Below, in pieces: positions 43,402 through 54,701 of a DNA stretch of 64,000 nt (position 1 is the stretch's first letter; each line of letters begins with the position of its first letter). The notes beneath the pieces are model-generated. The model saw only the letters and a program-made list of their open reading frames with translations. It was not told the origin of the DNA and searched no databases. Location: the NCBI GenBank assembly GCA_001600875.1, contig BCLD01000001.1:2271422-2335421 (forward strand), written 5' to 3'. The position numbers and the translations under genes are program-made. This DNA comes from Solicoccozyma terricola. Taxonomy: Eukaryota; Basidiomycota; Tremellomycetes; Filobasidiales; Piskurozymaceae.

Positions 43402-44511
43402 ATGCCATCCCCATCTAGTGCTGTCAACGTCGGGGGCATCATCTGTAAAGTGTACAACAAGGTAGAGGCTCTGGACACTGGTCTGCCTGTTGCAGTTCTC
43501 ATCGCTGCCCATGGCCGTCTCGAGAACCAGGATGCGATGGTCAAGTTGGTAGAGGGAGTAGTGGAGACTTGCAACAAGGAAGCCGAGACAGGCAAGGCCA
43601 GGCGAGCAATGGTGGTGGTTACTTTTGTATGTAGGCCATGGACAGAAGGAGAGGGGGGAGGGGGGGGGGGGCGAGGTATGTGTTTTGCCTAACTTTGTCA
43701 TTTGCAACAGGACCAACGCAACCATGGCACTCGGGTAGTAGATGCGAACGCCAATGAGGCATTCAAGCGAAATCCCACTCATGCGTGGGTATTTGTCCTT
43801 TGCTATCGCATGAATGCTGCTGAGAGACTGAGGTGACATTTCGTAGCATCGACATGTACGCCATTCAAAGAGGTACAGCGCGTGATATATCCCTCCTCGT
43901 CGACTTCTTGCCCATGTACCTGTTCCCGGAGGACGAAAGGACGGTGGAGGAATTTTTCGTGACTGGTGTATCATTGGGCGGTGAGTTTGAACGTTGGCCA
44001 TCGAATTACGGAGGATTCGGGGGGGTTAACACGCTCACATTTGGACCCAGGCCACGCTACGTGGATCGCTCTGATGGAAGATCCACGTATCCGGATTGGA
44101 ATCCCTATCATTGGCTGTCCAGATTATACCACGCTCATTTCCACCCGGTTGGACGAATTCAAGACATCTACATCATCTACGAAGCCTGTCTTTCCTAAAT
44201 CCCTCCTTGACCTGCTCGCTATCGTCGACCCGATCAATTCACAGTACTCATCGGCGTCCTCTCTCAACCCGTTTCTGAACAAGAACATTCTCGTGCTAAC
44301 GGGCGCAGAGGATCCTCTTGTGCCTGCCAGGTACACTAGGACGTTCTTTGACGGTCTGAACGTGGGTCGACATGGTGCCAAGGAGTGGGTGGACGAGGCA
44401 GGGAAGGGTCATGAAGTTACAGAGCAGATGATCGAGAAGACTGGGCAGTGGATATGGAAATATGGGTTGAGCGTAGACGGATCAGAGAAACAGGCAAAAT
44501 CAGTATTGTGA
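43402..44511 (+). CDS. alpha/beta hydrolase (serine hydrolase, dienelactone hydrolase/S9-like)
   Basis: Soluble alpha/beta-fold hydrolase. From 43402 (MPSSPS-type start, MPSPSSAVNVGGIICKVYNK) the frame gives LPVAVLIAAHGRLENQDAMV (oxyanion HG), then after an intron with a poly-G run (43650-43672) FDQRNHGTRVVDANANEAFK. Later SIDMYAIQRGTARDISLLVD, VEEFFVTGVSLGGHATWIAL (nucleophile G-V-S-L-G-G), LVLTGAEDPLVPARYTRTFF (acid residue) and EAGKGHEVTEQM (catalytic His) complete the triad. Stop 44509-44511. No signal peptide or membrane segment. Similar proteins are annotated only generically in fungi; substrate unknown. Confidence 0.82.
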
Positions 44512-44940
44512 ACAGTAATTTAGACCGTAGGCCGTCTGCTCTTGGCGTCGGGTGGCGAATGAGCAAATATCCAAAGACGACGAACGTGTACCGTGACTTT
44601 TGGTTGAGGATGAGCATCTATTCGTCGGGCAACCGTATGTGGATGGCACCAGGACTAGGAAAAATGAACGTGCTCCCCAAGAGTCGCGACATTGTTTGAT
44701 ATTTATTCCTCGTCACGGTCCCTGGGCGTCATCGTCTGCAACACACGTTTCATTCAGCATGTGGAACCTCCTCATTCTGAACAACCCGTGTCCCTCGTTC
44801 CTGCGATGCTCTTCCCATCCGCTGCCTGTTTTTGGAAGCCCTTGTGCTATATATTCCCTTGAGTTGCACCGTTCTAGAAGTCGCTATCTTGCCGAAAGTC
44901 TTCAAACCCATCCGATATAGCTCGCGTACTGACCTAAAAT
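44512..44940. other. intergenic upstream of alkaline phosphatase
   Basis: 429 bp. Contains CACGTTT at about 44744, a weak match to a Pho4-type E-box, roughly 200 bp upstream of the phosphatase start. No other feature. Confidence 0.4.
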
Positions 44941-47765
44941 ATGAGGACCACCATCATCCTCGCCTCGGCTGCAACCCTCGTAGCCACGGCTTCAGGAGCC
45001 TTCGCTCAGACATTCAGAAGGCTAGGTGCCTGCCCCAAACTTGGATGTATTTTTCCTCCCGATCAAGCCGACTTTCTTGCCGGTGTGTACTTTGACATCC
45101 GACTGGAGGTGAGGTGATCGAGTCGTAAAAACAAGAGCGAGGAACCCACGCTGGCTTGCATGCTGAACAACTTGCCGGGCCAGGTCCACGCGCCTGTCAA
45201 TGGATCCGAGGCTTTCAACAACGGTACACCGGACGACAACGTGAGTCTGAAACACAGTACGGAGGGAGGCCTTTACCCTCCGTCAATTTGGCTGTGAAAA
45301 CGCCTGTGGTATCTGACGTCTCTTTGGCGATCCTCCCCGCGCTCCACAGTTCTCCTTGACTATCAGTAACGACAACGGATACTCTGCCGACGTGACCGAC
45401 TTTTTCCAAACTTCAGCTCCTCCCCTGGAGCATTGGAACTTCACCTACTACGAGGACCTCTTCGCGCAAGATGCCAAGACGCCTGTTGAAGTCAATGTTG
45501 CTGCGAAAGCTTACCGGAAGGTGGGTGGCGGAAGTGGCGAAAGTGGCAAAAAGTACGCCGGGGTTTCCGTCGTTCCTGAACGGCTCCACCCATTTGACAT
45601 CCGTCGCCTCAGCTCGCTCTCTACGAGCCCGGCAACTACACCGTCACTTTGTCCTACTACAATGGCCAGACTACAACCGCACACTGGACGGTGCGTGAGC
45701 CCGCCAAGGCTCCCAAGGCCAAGAATGTCATCCTCTTCATCGGTGATGGAATGCCTCAATCTGCTATCTCAGCCGCAAGGTTGATCGCACACAAGAGCAT
45801 AAACGGAAAGTACCAGACTAGGATGCAATTGGATGACATGGAAGCGCTTGGTCTTCAAATGACCCATTCAATCGACTCGTGAGTGGCGAGCGCAGAGGTG
45901 TGTACGATGGCAGTGCTTCGCCCCCCAACTTAGCACGACACCCACGCCTACAGATTCATCACCGACTCCGCCAACTCTGCTACCGCCTTGTACACCGGCC
46001 ACAAGAGCACCGTCAATGCCCTTGGTGTTTATGTCGACTCTTCCAAGGACGCTTATGATGACCCGAAAGTTGAAACCATTGCTGAACGTGAGTGGCGCGC
46101 GCGCGTTCAATCGAATGATGCTCCTTCACGATGAGCTGATGTCCTAAACTCGTGGCAGTCTTCAAGAGGCAGAAGGGTGGCACTTCTCAGGTCGGGATCG
46201 TTTCGACCGCATTCGTCGTCGACGCCACCCCCGTCGCCCTTGTCGCACACTCTCGAGACCGTGCCACCTACCCTCCCTTGGCAGAGCAGTACTTGCACGG
46301 TGTGTCCAAGAACTATTCCTGGCCTCAGGTTAGCCCCGATGTCATCTTCGGTGGTGGTGCTGAACAATTCATTGGTGAGTTATCCGAGTACTTGTTTTAC
46401 TCATCAGTATGTTAAGGAGAGCTCTGTAATCCTCAGCGGGATCTGGTTCGCCAAACGGCACCGACTATTACAAGGCTTTCCAGGGAGCTGGCTATCAGGT
46501 CGTATATAACAACACTGAGCTCCAGACGGTTGACACCAGTGAGTGCTGAGTGCTTGGTTACAATCCAGCTTCAACTCGTCCTAGAGCCCTTAAAACCCCC
46601 CAAACAGGCAAGAAAACCCTTGGTATTTTTTCAAAGAGTAACTTGGCGAAATGGCTCGATCGTGAAGTTTACACTGGAAACCTTCAGTACGTAGCTTTCG
46701 CCACCATCGGCCCTCCGAGCCTAGATCCGTCCCCTTACAAGGCTTCCCGCACACAGAAATCAAACCGCAGATCCAACTGGTGCCAAGGGTCCAGCGGTCG
46801 ACCAACCGGGTCTCGCCGACATGACTCTCAAGGCAATCGACATCCTAAAAGCTCGTGATACGGACCACTGCGGTTTCTTCATGATGTCTGAAGCTGCCTC
46901 TATCGACAAGATGTTTCACGTCCTCGATTATGAGCGCGCTCTTGGTGAGCTACTGGAGCTGGACAATACAGTGAGGAAGACCCTCAAGCACCTCGAAGAG
47001 TTGGGTATCGCCGATGAGACCCTTGTCATCGTCACTGCCGATCATGGTGAGGCCATATTGCTGCGAGGGTGAACGGCCAGAGCTGGTAGCTGAACTTCTG
47101 ACCACCCACCAGGTCATGGTTTTGATGTCTTTGGCTCAACCGATACGAAATACCTCAAACAGCAAGCTAGCGATCGAAAGAAGAGGAATGCCATCGGTGT
47201 ATACACCAACTGTGAGCATACCTCTCCGCCTCGTCTACCTTCCTTGAACGTCCACGCTGAGTGCTCTTCTTCCTCCTCCAGCGGGTCTTTCCGAGTACAT
47301 GGTTGCCCCAGGTTCGCTCCCAAATAACGACACCATCATCTTCGGTGCTCAAGGACCCAATTTCCCCGTTCAATGGGATCCTCGCTACGCCCTGGCTGCC
47401 GGATTCGGTGCCGACCCAGACCACAGGGAAACATACGCCACTAACACTGGCGGTCCCCGTGTTCCAGCCACCAACTCCACCCCGTCCGGCAATGACTATA
47501 TCGTCAGCCCATCTGACAATGTCGATGGGTTCGTTGTCAACGGCACCCTCCCCGTCTATGAGTCACAAGGTGTCCACTCGTTGACCGACGTCCCTGTTTA
47601 CGCCACTGGCCCAGGTAGCGAGTGCTTCCGTGGCGTCTACAACTCGATCGACATATTCCAGAAGATGGCAAGCGTATTGGTGAGCTAGAGCGTGAGACCG
47701 TACAGACCGCAGATCCTGACGTTTCCATATGTAAACAGGGTCTCGGTACTACTCAGAGAGAATGA
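44941..47765 (+). CDS. secreted alkaline phosphatase
   Basis: Extracellular or vacuolar phosphomonoesterase with two Zn and one Mg. The start at 44941 gives a signal peptide (MRTTIILASAATLVATASGA). An unusual N-terminal domain of about 200 residues follows (FFQTSAPPLEHWNFTYYEDL, YEPGNYTVTLSYYNGQTTT), which looks like a beta-rich extracellular module. The catalytic domain starts NVILFIGDGMPQSAISAARL (metal-binding Asp). The phosphoserine motif is FITDSANSATALYTGHKSTV (about 45955-46010). Further blocks are VGIVSTAFVVDATPVALVAH, CGFFMMSEAASIDKMFHVLD, VIVTADHGHGFDVFGSTD (metal-ligand D-H) and GVHSLTDVPVYATGPGSE. The last exon encodes only GLGTTQRE; stop 47763-47765. About ten introns of 50-80 nt. 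Confidence 0.93.
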
Positions 47766-48169
47766 TACTCGGCATCATGGGCTAGTCTCAAGTTGAGGGA
47801 CGGTGCTTGGAAAATTTCTGCAGTGGTAGACACCGTTTGAGCGACTGCATTATAATCCTTGTTCATTATTATCCGCTCGCTCAGTTGCGACATATATGTC
47901 CGCAGTTGAGATCGATGCAGCTGTCTTGCACATCCTTGAGAAGCCGATTGCCTCAATAAGAGCCCAATGGGGAGCTTCCAATGACCAAACCACGTCCACA
48001 CCTGAAGTACTTTCAAGCGTAGAGCAACACATCCATGGCAAAAAGAGGTGCAGAACCGATGAGTGACCATAAGCCAAAGAGGATGACAGATATTCAACAT
48101 CTCCCGAAATGCCCGTACAAACGAAAGGATCTTATAGAAACGAACTAACCCGACCAACGTCCAGACGGA
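47766..48169. other. intergenic, convergent 3' ends
   Basis: 404 bp between the phosphatase (+) and SDR (-) stops. Nothing recognised. Confidence 0.55.
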
Positions 48170-49612
48170 TCATTCAAGCCCATATTTCTTTCTCGCCCCA
48201 TCTCTAACCCACTTCACCGCTCCCGTGTCCAATGCCCAATACCCAATCCGATAAGGCCATTCCGGTAAAAACACGAGATCGTTTGGTGCACGAGATAGGA
48301 ATGGGATACGGAGAGCGAGTGGTGTGAATGGGATGGAGAGTGAGATTGGGATTGAGAGAAGGGATGAGTGGGAGATTATTGCGTCGACGGCTGATAGGGT
48401 ATGAGTTTTGGAAAGGGGTTTTGATCTTATGAGTCTCCATCATTGGATTAGGGATGAGAAGTCTACAACTCACTTTGATCAACGCTCAACGTCCTCTTTT
48501 CAAACTCTTCACTCGGTGCAAATCCCCTCTCCGCACTCGTACTCTTCCTCCTAAACCCCGTCTCAATCGTCCCCGGTAAAATCGCCAAAAATCTGACCTT
48601 TTTCTGCCCTGGATCAACTGATTGTTCCCATCCAGCAGTACGGAAAAGCGCCAGACCACCTGCTTTTGTGGCGCTGTATAAAGCGCGAGTGGGAGCTGGG
48701 ATTAAAGCGGCGAGAGAGGAAAGATGATGGATGAGTGGGGATGGTGAGGTTGATGAAAGGAGTGGAAGCTATAGGGAGGGGGTGGTCGAAGGAGTGAGAG
48801 GAGTGGGTTTTGGCAAGGGGAACTTGACTTACAAACGTTGCGATTGCTAACCCGACGCCTGAGATGTTGACTTTTGAACATCGTTCGATCTCATCTTTGA
48901 CACGAACTAGACCTTGTTTATCGACTGATCCGTTGTTGGAGGAGGAATCTGATGGAGAAGTGGCGGCGGTGGTGGTGGTGTTGGCGGCGGCGGGTGTCGT
49001 TGCGAGTGAGAGGAGCGTTTGAGTGGATGGTAGACCCGAGATGATATGGACGGTATCTATTCGGTTCCAAGCTGTAGAGTAGAAAAAGATGGGCAAGGAA
49101 CCTCGGATTCAGTGACCACCGCCGACATTACTTTTGGCGGTGGGTGCATGTTACGACTCACCTTTCACAATGACCTCTTGTATCCTCAACATATCATCAG
49201 GATCACTAATATCTCCTGAAACCACCAAAATCCTCTTATCCTTCTCATCTTCAGATATCGTGGAAGGAAATAACACCAGACATTCTCGTTTGACTCGTTC
49301 TAATTCTTCCTTTCTTCTCGCTACGATGCATCTGTATCGTGGTGGGGGTTGTTTCTTCTATGAGCTCGTCGTCCGTGACTATGACTAGATGATATTGTCA
49401 GAATCAGATCAACCCACTCACATCCTCGCACCACGACTCGCATACCGCTTCACCAATCCCTCTCCCACCCCGCTACTCGCACCGAGAATCAACACATGTT
49501 CCTGTTGCGGTGAGATGAGCGAGTCGCGGGAATGAGCAGGAGAGACGCGAGGACGGAGGAGGGCGATGGCGAGGAGTGAAGTGATCAGGAGGGGGAGTGG
49601 TAGGGATGGCAT
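48170..49612 (-). CDS. membrane-anchored short-chain dehydrogenase/reductase
   Basis: NAD(P)-dependent SDR. The start at 49612 gives a hydrophobic leader MPSLPLPLLITSLLAIALLR, probably an ER signal anchor. The Rossmann fold opens HVLILGASSGVGEGLVKRYA (TGxxxGxG motif with Ala for Thr-Gly). After an intron come CIVARRKEELERVKREC and RILVVSGDISDPDDMLRIQE. Next are AWNRIDTVHIISGLPSTQTL, a Ser/Thr/Ala-rich insert, KVNISGVGLAIATF, then SSLAALIPAPTRALYSATKA containing catalytic Ser and Y-x-x-x-K, and FLAILPGTIETGFR. The C-terminus ends RDGARKKYGLE; stop 48170-48172. The architecture resembles 11-beta-HSD/3-ketosphinganine-reductase type enzymes, but the substrate cannot be assigned. Confidence 0.83.
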
Positions 49613-50095
49613 TTGGGAGTGGAAGGTGGTAGGACGATGAGGGATGGGGGATGGGGGGGTTGAACAGCTGGCTGGCTACGGTCATGGTCTGTGGATGGTC
49701 TGGCCCACGTGGGAGAATAGATTCCGAAACGCGGTCAGGGGTCAGTCAGTCACCACTCCACACTTTTCTAGGCTTGTAAGTTATATTCGGCCTGCCACGG
49801 CATACACTACCCCTGGCTTCAGACGCTCAGACGCTCAGACGCTTGGAACCCTCAGACATGCATCAATGTTACATAGACGTAACCCTGTCTCATATTATGA
49901 AACCACCCCTTTCACCACAAACTGGTGTTACAACCGGTGTTTGACCCTAACAATTCCTTTGATATCATACCACCCATGCGACATGTCCAGTAGTGTTTTC
50001 ATCCCAGTACATAGTCATGGACCGCCCTTACCGCTCACCTCCCCTTTTCCAGCCTCCAACCGTTCACACTCAACATTCTTCGTGTCCTGTTCGCA
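49613..50095. promoter_or_regulatory. divergent promoter with perfect CACGTG palindrome
   Basis: 483 bp between the SDR (-) and type I membrane protein (+) starts. CCCACGTGGG, a 10-bp palindrome around an E-box (bHLH site), is at 49704-49713, about 95 bp upstream of the SDR start. A triple AGACGCTC repeat is at 49820-49842. Confidence 0.5.
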
Positions 50096-50957
50096 ATGCC
50101 AAATTGCAACTCCAGAACGGCAGTGGCGATTCTTGCATTACAACTTGCCTATTCCGTATGTGCTGTGCCTCTACCATTGGCAGGGACGGGGACGGCGACA
50201 GCTGCGGTGGCGGCGGGGGCGGTGGATGGTACTGGTGCAACGACTAAGGATGATCCTGCGAGTACTACGAGTGCTTGTGTTGAGTCTGATGGGACATCGT
50301 GAGTTCTGTAGCTAGGTTTTCGCTTTCGAGGCTTTTTCCATTTATGAACACCGCACCCCCTTTTTTTTTTTTTTTTTTTTTCCTTTCAAAAGATGCTCCG
50401 GTATATCAAGCTTGTCTACAGGTAAACTCATCGCATATTCAGTATGTGCACTCGGTGCAGTGGTCTTAATCGGCGGAATAGTCATCTTCGTTTTGAAAAG
50501 GTATAGGACGAAGAATCAACAGAAGGCTAAGGTTGGTGGTGGTGATGGTGATGGTGATGGTGGTGATAGTAGTGGTGATAGTAGTGGTGATGAAGCAATT
50601 AGCGATAGTGATACGTTGGTTGAGGACAAGAAGCCGCCTAGGAAGGGAAGTGCTGGATCTGGGAAAGTTCAACAAAGAGCAAGGGAGAGTGAGCAGAGGA
50701 GACCTTCTCAAGAAAGCAGGAGTGCACCATCTTCTCGTCGTCCTTCAAAGGATCAACAACGCAGCCATGCCCGTCAAGCAAGCAAGGATTCAGGTAGAAA
50801 TCAACGAATTGCATCACCTGAACCGATCTATCCTGCTCCTCGAAGGGATAAGAAGGTGAAGCGTAGACAAGAGATTTCTCCATCGGATTTGGAAAGTAGT
50901 GAGGAAGATGACGTAGAGGAGAACCCAAGGGGACATGGAAGGAAGACCTCGAGATAG
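50096..50957 (+). CDS. type I single-span membrane protein with charged cytosolic tail
   Basis: No known family. The start at 50096 gives MPNCNSRTAVAILALQLAYS, a signal peptide, then a short Ala/Thr/Gly-rich ectodomain with two Cys. After the intron (50299-50392, with a T-run) there is one transmembrane helix, KLIAYSVCALGAVVLIGGIV then IFVLKRYR with basic stop-transfer residues. The tail of about 140 residues is highly charged: an acidic GDGDGDGGDSSGDSSGDEA stretch, then Arg/Ser-rich sequence (RRPSQESRSAPSSRRPSK) and an acidic end (DLESSEEDDVEENPRG). Stop 50955-50957. The plan resembles fungal wall-stress-sensor-like or septum-site (Mid2/Skg6-like) proteins, which is only a guess. The tail has many possible phosphosites. 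Confidence 0.7.
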
Positions 50958-51040
50958 GGATTGAAGTGGGTGTCAAGTGTGGCCGAAGCCCAGCAACATC
51001 TGTTCCAAGTACCACCTGTTCGTGCCACTGGCCATGATTA

Positions 51041-51117
51041 ACACGTCATAGTCATTACACGTGTTCCCTTATCATTTGGTGGCAGCTGGCCCATACACGT
51101 CATATCCGTCCCACGTG
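51041..51117. promoter_or_regulatory. cluster of CACGTG and ACACGTCATA sites
   Basis: CACGTG at 51058-51063 and 51112-51117, and ACACGTCATA at 51041-51050 and 51096-51105: four related sites in 77 bp, arranged as two direct pairs about 55 bp apart. Suggests a bHLH- or bZIP-bound control region. Which gene it serves is uncertain. Confidence 0.4.
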
Positions 51118-51725
51118 CCACGTTATCAATCTCCCCTCTGTGGCCCCTAGCTCCTACTAGCGCCCTGAGATGGATCACATCCACACCTGGACAGCACATC
51201 ATCCACCACCAGTTGCCTCCAACCACCACTCAACACACCCACACACCCACACACCCATCGTACTCGTCAGCAGATACCCACTTTACCCAGTCCTCGGTAT
51301 ATCATCAACGTCATCTACAACGAAATCACACAACTTTCCCATCTCGCTTTGGACCTGCCTGCACTTGACGGTGGACCATCCCAATAGTCGTACTTGGCTA
51401 GATAGTCAGCTTTTCCATCGTACCGTCCGTCCGTCTCGATCCACACGGCCTCCATTATTGAATTCCTGGCAAAACAAGGAAACCTCCCGTTTACCTCTTT
51501 CAATCTGTCTCTGGATCAATCCTACCGAGGATACAATCCATCACGTCACGTAGTAAATCATCCGTTCCTATCTTGATCCAGATACATAACATTCGGGACA
51601 ATTCATAAAACCACTTCTCTTCGACTTTACGTATCTCTAACGTGACGACAAAATGAATCCGTTGCTCAAGGTACGTCCCATTGTCCCATCATATTCGTCG
51701 TCGTCGCGAGAAAAGGAGGGGGGGG

Positions 51726-51830
51726 NNNNNNNNNNNNNNNNNNNNNNNNNNNNNNNNNNNNNNNNNNNNNNNNNNNNNNNNNNNNNNNNNNNNNNNNNNN
51801 NNNNNNNNNNNNNNNNNNNNNNNNNNNNNN
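51726..51830. other. assembly gap (105 Ns)
   Basis: N run starting in a poly-G tract and ending exactly at the beginning of a 90-bp tandem repeat copy. Probably more copies of the repeat are collapsed here. Confidence 0.95.
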
Positions 51831-52010
51831 GGTCTGTGATGGTGGTGATATGCCACCGGTAATGACGGCGGAGAATGGGTTTGGTATAGGTTTGGTGGAA
51901 GCTGACTGTTCTTCGTTGGCGGTCTGTGATGGTGGTGATATGCCACCGGTAATGACGGCGGAGAATGGGTTTGGTATAGGTTTGGTGGAAGCTGACTGTT
52001 CTTCGTTCCC
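51831..52010. repeat. 90-bp tandem repeat, two copies next to a gap
   Basis: Copies 51831-51920 and 51921-52010 are identical except at the very end. The period is a multiple of three. More than one reading frame is open through both copies on each strand (for example, on the minus strand, a Pro/Ser-rich unit with STKPIPNPFSAVITGG, or one with NSQLPPNLYQTHSPPS), so I cannot tell which, if any, is translated. Confidence 0.85.
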
Positions 52011-52202
52011 TTGTTTCTTGTTCTTTTGTCGTCGTCGTCGTCGTTGTCGTCGTGTTTTGGAATTGGATGGTCGTTTTGATTAGAAAAACTTGGACCCGTC
52101 GGTTAGTAGACGACGTATACCCTCTTGAGACCAAATAACTGAAATGATTTCCATCTCTTCAACTTGTCCTCATCTTCCATCATCCCATCCTCCATTCTTC
52201 CT

Positions 52203-52234
<32 letters not shown>

Positions 52235-52293
52235 TATCATCATCCAACCACCACCAACCACCACCACAACCACCAACCATCACCTCCAACGCC

Positions 52294-53706
52294 ATGCAGA
52301 CAATGTCGGAACAAGAACGAAAATTGTTCGAAATGTACGGCAAGAAACCGGTGAAGAATGTTTTGAGCAACATGCAAAAGGTGAGGTTTGATTCTATTTC
52401 CAGCAATACATTCGATTTTGGGTTTGAGATAGGATCGGTTTAAGAGAGACGAGGAGAAGGAGCGAGTTGGTGGTTTGGTGTTTGAAAGGAAAGAAGTGTT
52501 GGCAGGGTGTTTGAACCTGATCGATCGATCGATTGATGTATTGGAGGGTCAAGGACGGATATGTCATGCGATGGAATGGGAGGTGGAGAGTCGCCGGGGA
52601 AGAGCGTGAAAGACGCTTTTTTATTTATTTCGCAGGTCTTGGGATTGCTGAAGAGTGTTGGGGATATACGGTGTTGAGATATCTGCACCGAGTGGGTTCG
52701 GGATGGTCGTCGAGGACTGGCGGTTGCGGATGATGGGGGTTGGTGGGAATTCGAAGATGTCTCCTATGTGATGTGACGAAAGGACGAGGTTGTTGGTAAA
52801 GAATTGGGCGTCGTGTCTGTCGAAATCAATCAACTCCCTCAATCAGATACCATATCCGCTGACATCCTACACTCATACCCGCCGTTCCCTCTTCAACACA
52901 CAGGAACGCAAATACTTTGATTCTGGCGATTACGCAATGCACAAGGCTGGTGTTTCTAGTGATCTTGGTGGGAGACCATTGGCTGTTGGAACTGCTATTC
53001 CTACGCCTGAAGGGTGAGTGGTTGGTCTGTGCAGTTCTTCAATTACACGAGACGTTGATGACGATCGAACGCCACCTCCACAGTCTTCCACACGCATCCC
53101 CACCATCCCTCTCTTCATCACCCACCAACACCTCCACTTCTCCACCAGGTCCATACCCAATCCAAAGTCCAGCGTTCACAAACCCATTCGCGACGCATCA
53201 GTCGTCTTCACAAATCGGTGCAAGTTCAACCACGTCGTCTAATCCGTTGTTGCAGCCTGCAGCTCAGCGTGCGGGGAGTTTTTCGACCCGTGCGGGGAGT
53301 TTCTCGAAAACGGAACATGGGGTGGGGGTTGGGGTGGGTAGTATCGTTGGGATGCCGATTCCGGGTGGTGGCAGATCCGAGTAAGTTGGGAGTGGGTTTT
53401 TTGGGGTCTAGGTGGGAAGTAACGTACTGACACTCTCGCCATCTTTACCCTCTCCGTAGCCCACGTCGATCCCCACCAACCGTCTTCTCCCCACTTACCA
53501 GCTCCTCCATCTCCGTTCCCACTGGCCTCGGTAAAACCGGAAGCGTACCACCATCCTCCTTCCCTATTCAACACGCGCATCAACATCGGGAATCCATGTC
53601 GATGTCGTCTGGGAGCGGGTCTCCGGTGAGGTTGACAGGTGGACAAACAATGGAGGGGAAGAATGAGCAAGCGGTGGAAGATGAGGAAGGGATGGAGATG
53701 GATTGA
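52294..53706 (+). CDS. endosulfine/ARPP-19 family protein (Igo1-like PP2A inhibitor)
   Basis: Small phosphoprotein that, when phosphorylated by a Greatwall-type kinase (Rim15 in yeast), inhibits PP2A-B55 at entry into quiescence or mitosis. Exon 1 (52294-52380) gives MQTMSEQERKLFEMYGKKPV then KNVLSNMQK. Exon 2 (from 52904) gives ERKYFDSGDYAMHKAG, with the invariant FDSGDY kinase-target motif. Later exons give a Ser/Pro-rich tail (SPPGPYPIQSPAFTNPFATH, RRSPPTVFSPLTSSS) and an acidic end (EDEEGMEMD); stop 53704-53706. An in-frame Met at 52144 would add 50 low-complexity residues; I prefer 52294 because the conserved part starts there. Intron 1 is 523 nt, unusually long for this genome. Confidence 0.88.
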
Positions 53707-54568
53707 AGAGGCGGGATATGGTGCATCGCCGACGGCAAAAGAAGACGTCGAGAAGGAAGTTGATGACAACGGCGATGAAGATGACCCGACAAGATCCAAG
53801 GGAAAAAGACGGCAAGCAAATGCGATTTCTTCTCACCCAAACCCTCTTCTCCCTTTTCCTCTTCCTCATCTACTTAATTTTTTTGGACTTTCCGGGTTCA
53901 GGGTACTGAGCTGCTTTACCCAACTACCCAACGCATACATAATTTCCGGACCCTGCAGCGAACTCTCTACGCGCGACGATTTCTTTTCTATCAACGCATA
54001 GTGGCTGACTTCTTGAAATAATAGGCCTCATGGAGGGCTTTTACGACGAAACGGCGGATCAACGGATCAACGGCGACAGACAACCCTCGTACTTTTGTTG
54101 TCATCTTGGGTTCATCTCTTTGTCTGCGAGTCCCCTCCTGCTCTTTCTCATATCGAACCTCTTTCTCTCCCCGCCCTCCCCTCCGGGGCGATTAAACGCC
54201 TTCATAGTCTACGAAGTTGACGTGTCGATAGTTAGTAATGTGATGTTTTCCATCTATGTAATGTTGTGCAAATGTATTCCTCGGCTTAGTGGTGGCAGAC
54301 GAAAGGATCACCTGCTGGGGGGGTGAGTCACTGAACAGGCATTGCAGGGTTGAGGCAACAATACCCAGGACATATCGAAAGCCGAGATGATATTGCAAGA
54401 GAATCGGGTATCATTCCACTTGAAGAGTCACCACACCACTCTGCCACGGGCACCACGAAATAACAACTCCACCTACCCTCACCACGATCCATCTGGGATT
54501 ACGCTAGACCCGCTAATATACCTACCTATACAGGACGGGCAATCGTTGACCAGGAAGTCTTGTTGACG

Positions 54569-54655
54569 GACGTGTCTGCATCGCCAAGGGGGAACCGATG
54601 ATGACTGCCTAGTCGCCTCATCGTGTGCAACATGGCAGCATCTTTTGATATCTCG
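54569..54655. repeat. flanking direct repeat, copy 1
   Basis: About 87 bp beginning GACGTGTCTGCATCGCCAAG and including CCGATGATGACTGCCTAGT and GCATCTTTTG. Matches 58003-58100 in the same orientation. It lies about 275 bp upstream of the SNTX-like start. Confidence 0.85.
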
Positions 54656-54683
54656 TCTTTATTGATATCACTTTCCGACTCTC

Positions 54684-54701
54684 ACTTGGTTCGAACCAAG
54701 T
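54684..54701. promoter_or_regulatory. 18-bp perfect palindrome upstream of SNTX-like gene
   Basis: ACTTGGTTCGAACCAAGT, a perfect inverted repeat about 230 bp upstream of the start codon. It could bind a dimeric factor. The central GGTTCGAACC recalls a tRNA T-arm, but no tRNA can be folded around it. Confidence 0.35.

Larger units (their letters stand above)
50958..52293. other. intergenic with E-box cluster, 90-bp repeat and gap
   Basis: Upstream region of the endosulfine gene. Besides the E-box cluster, gap and tandem repeat given separately, 51653-51670 reads ATG AAT CCG TTG CTC AAG followed by gtacgt, which looks like a real start plus donor (MNPLLK). The gap prevents deciding whether a gene runs from here into the repeats. 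52206-52240 is an ATC trinucleotide run. Confidence 0.45.
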
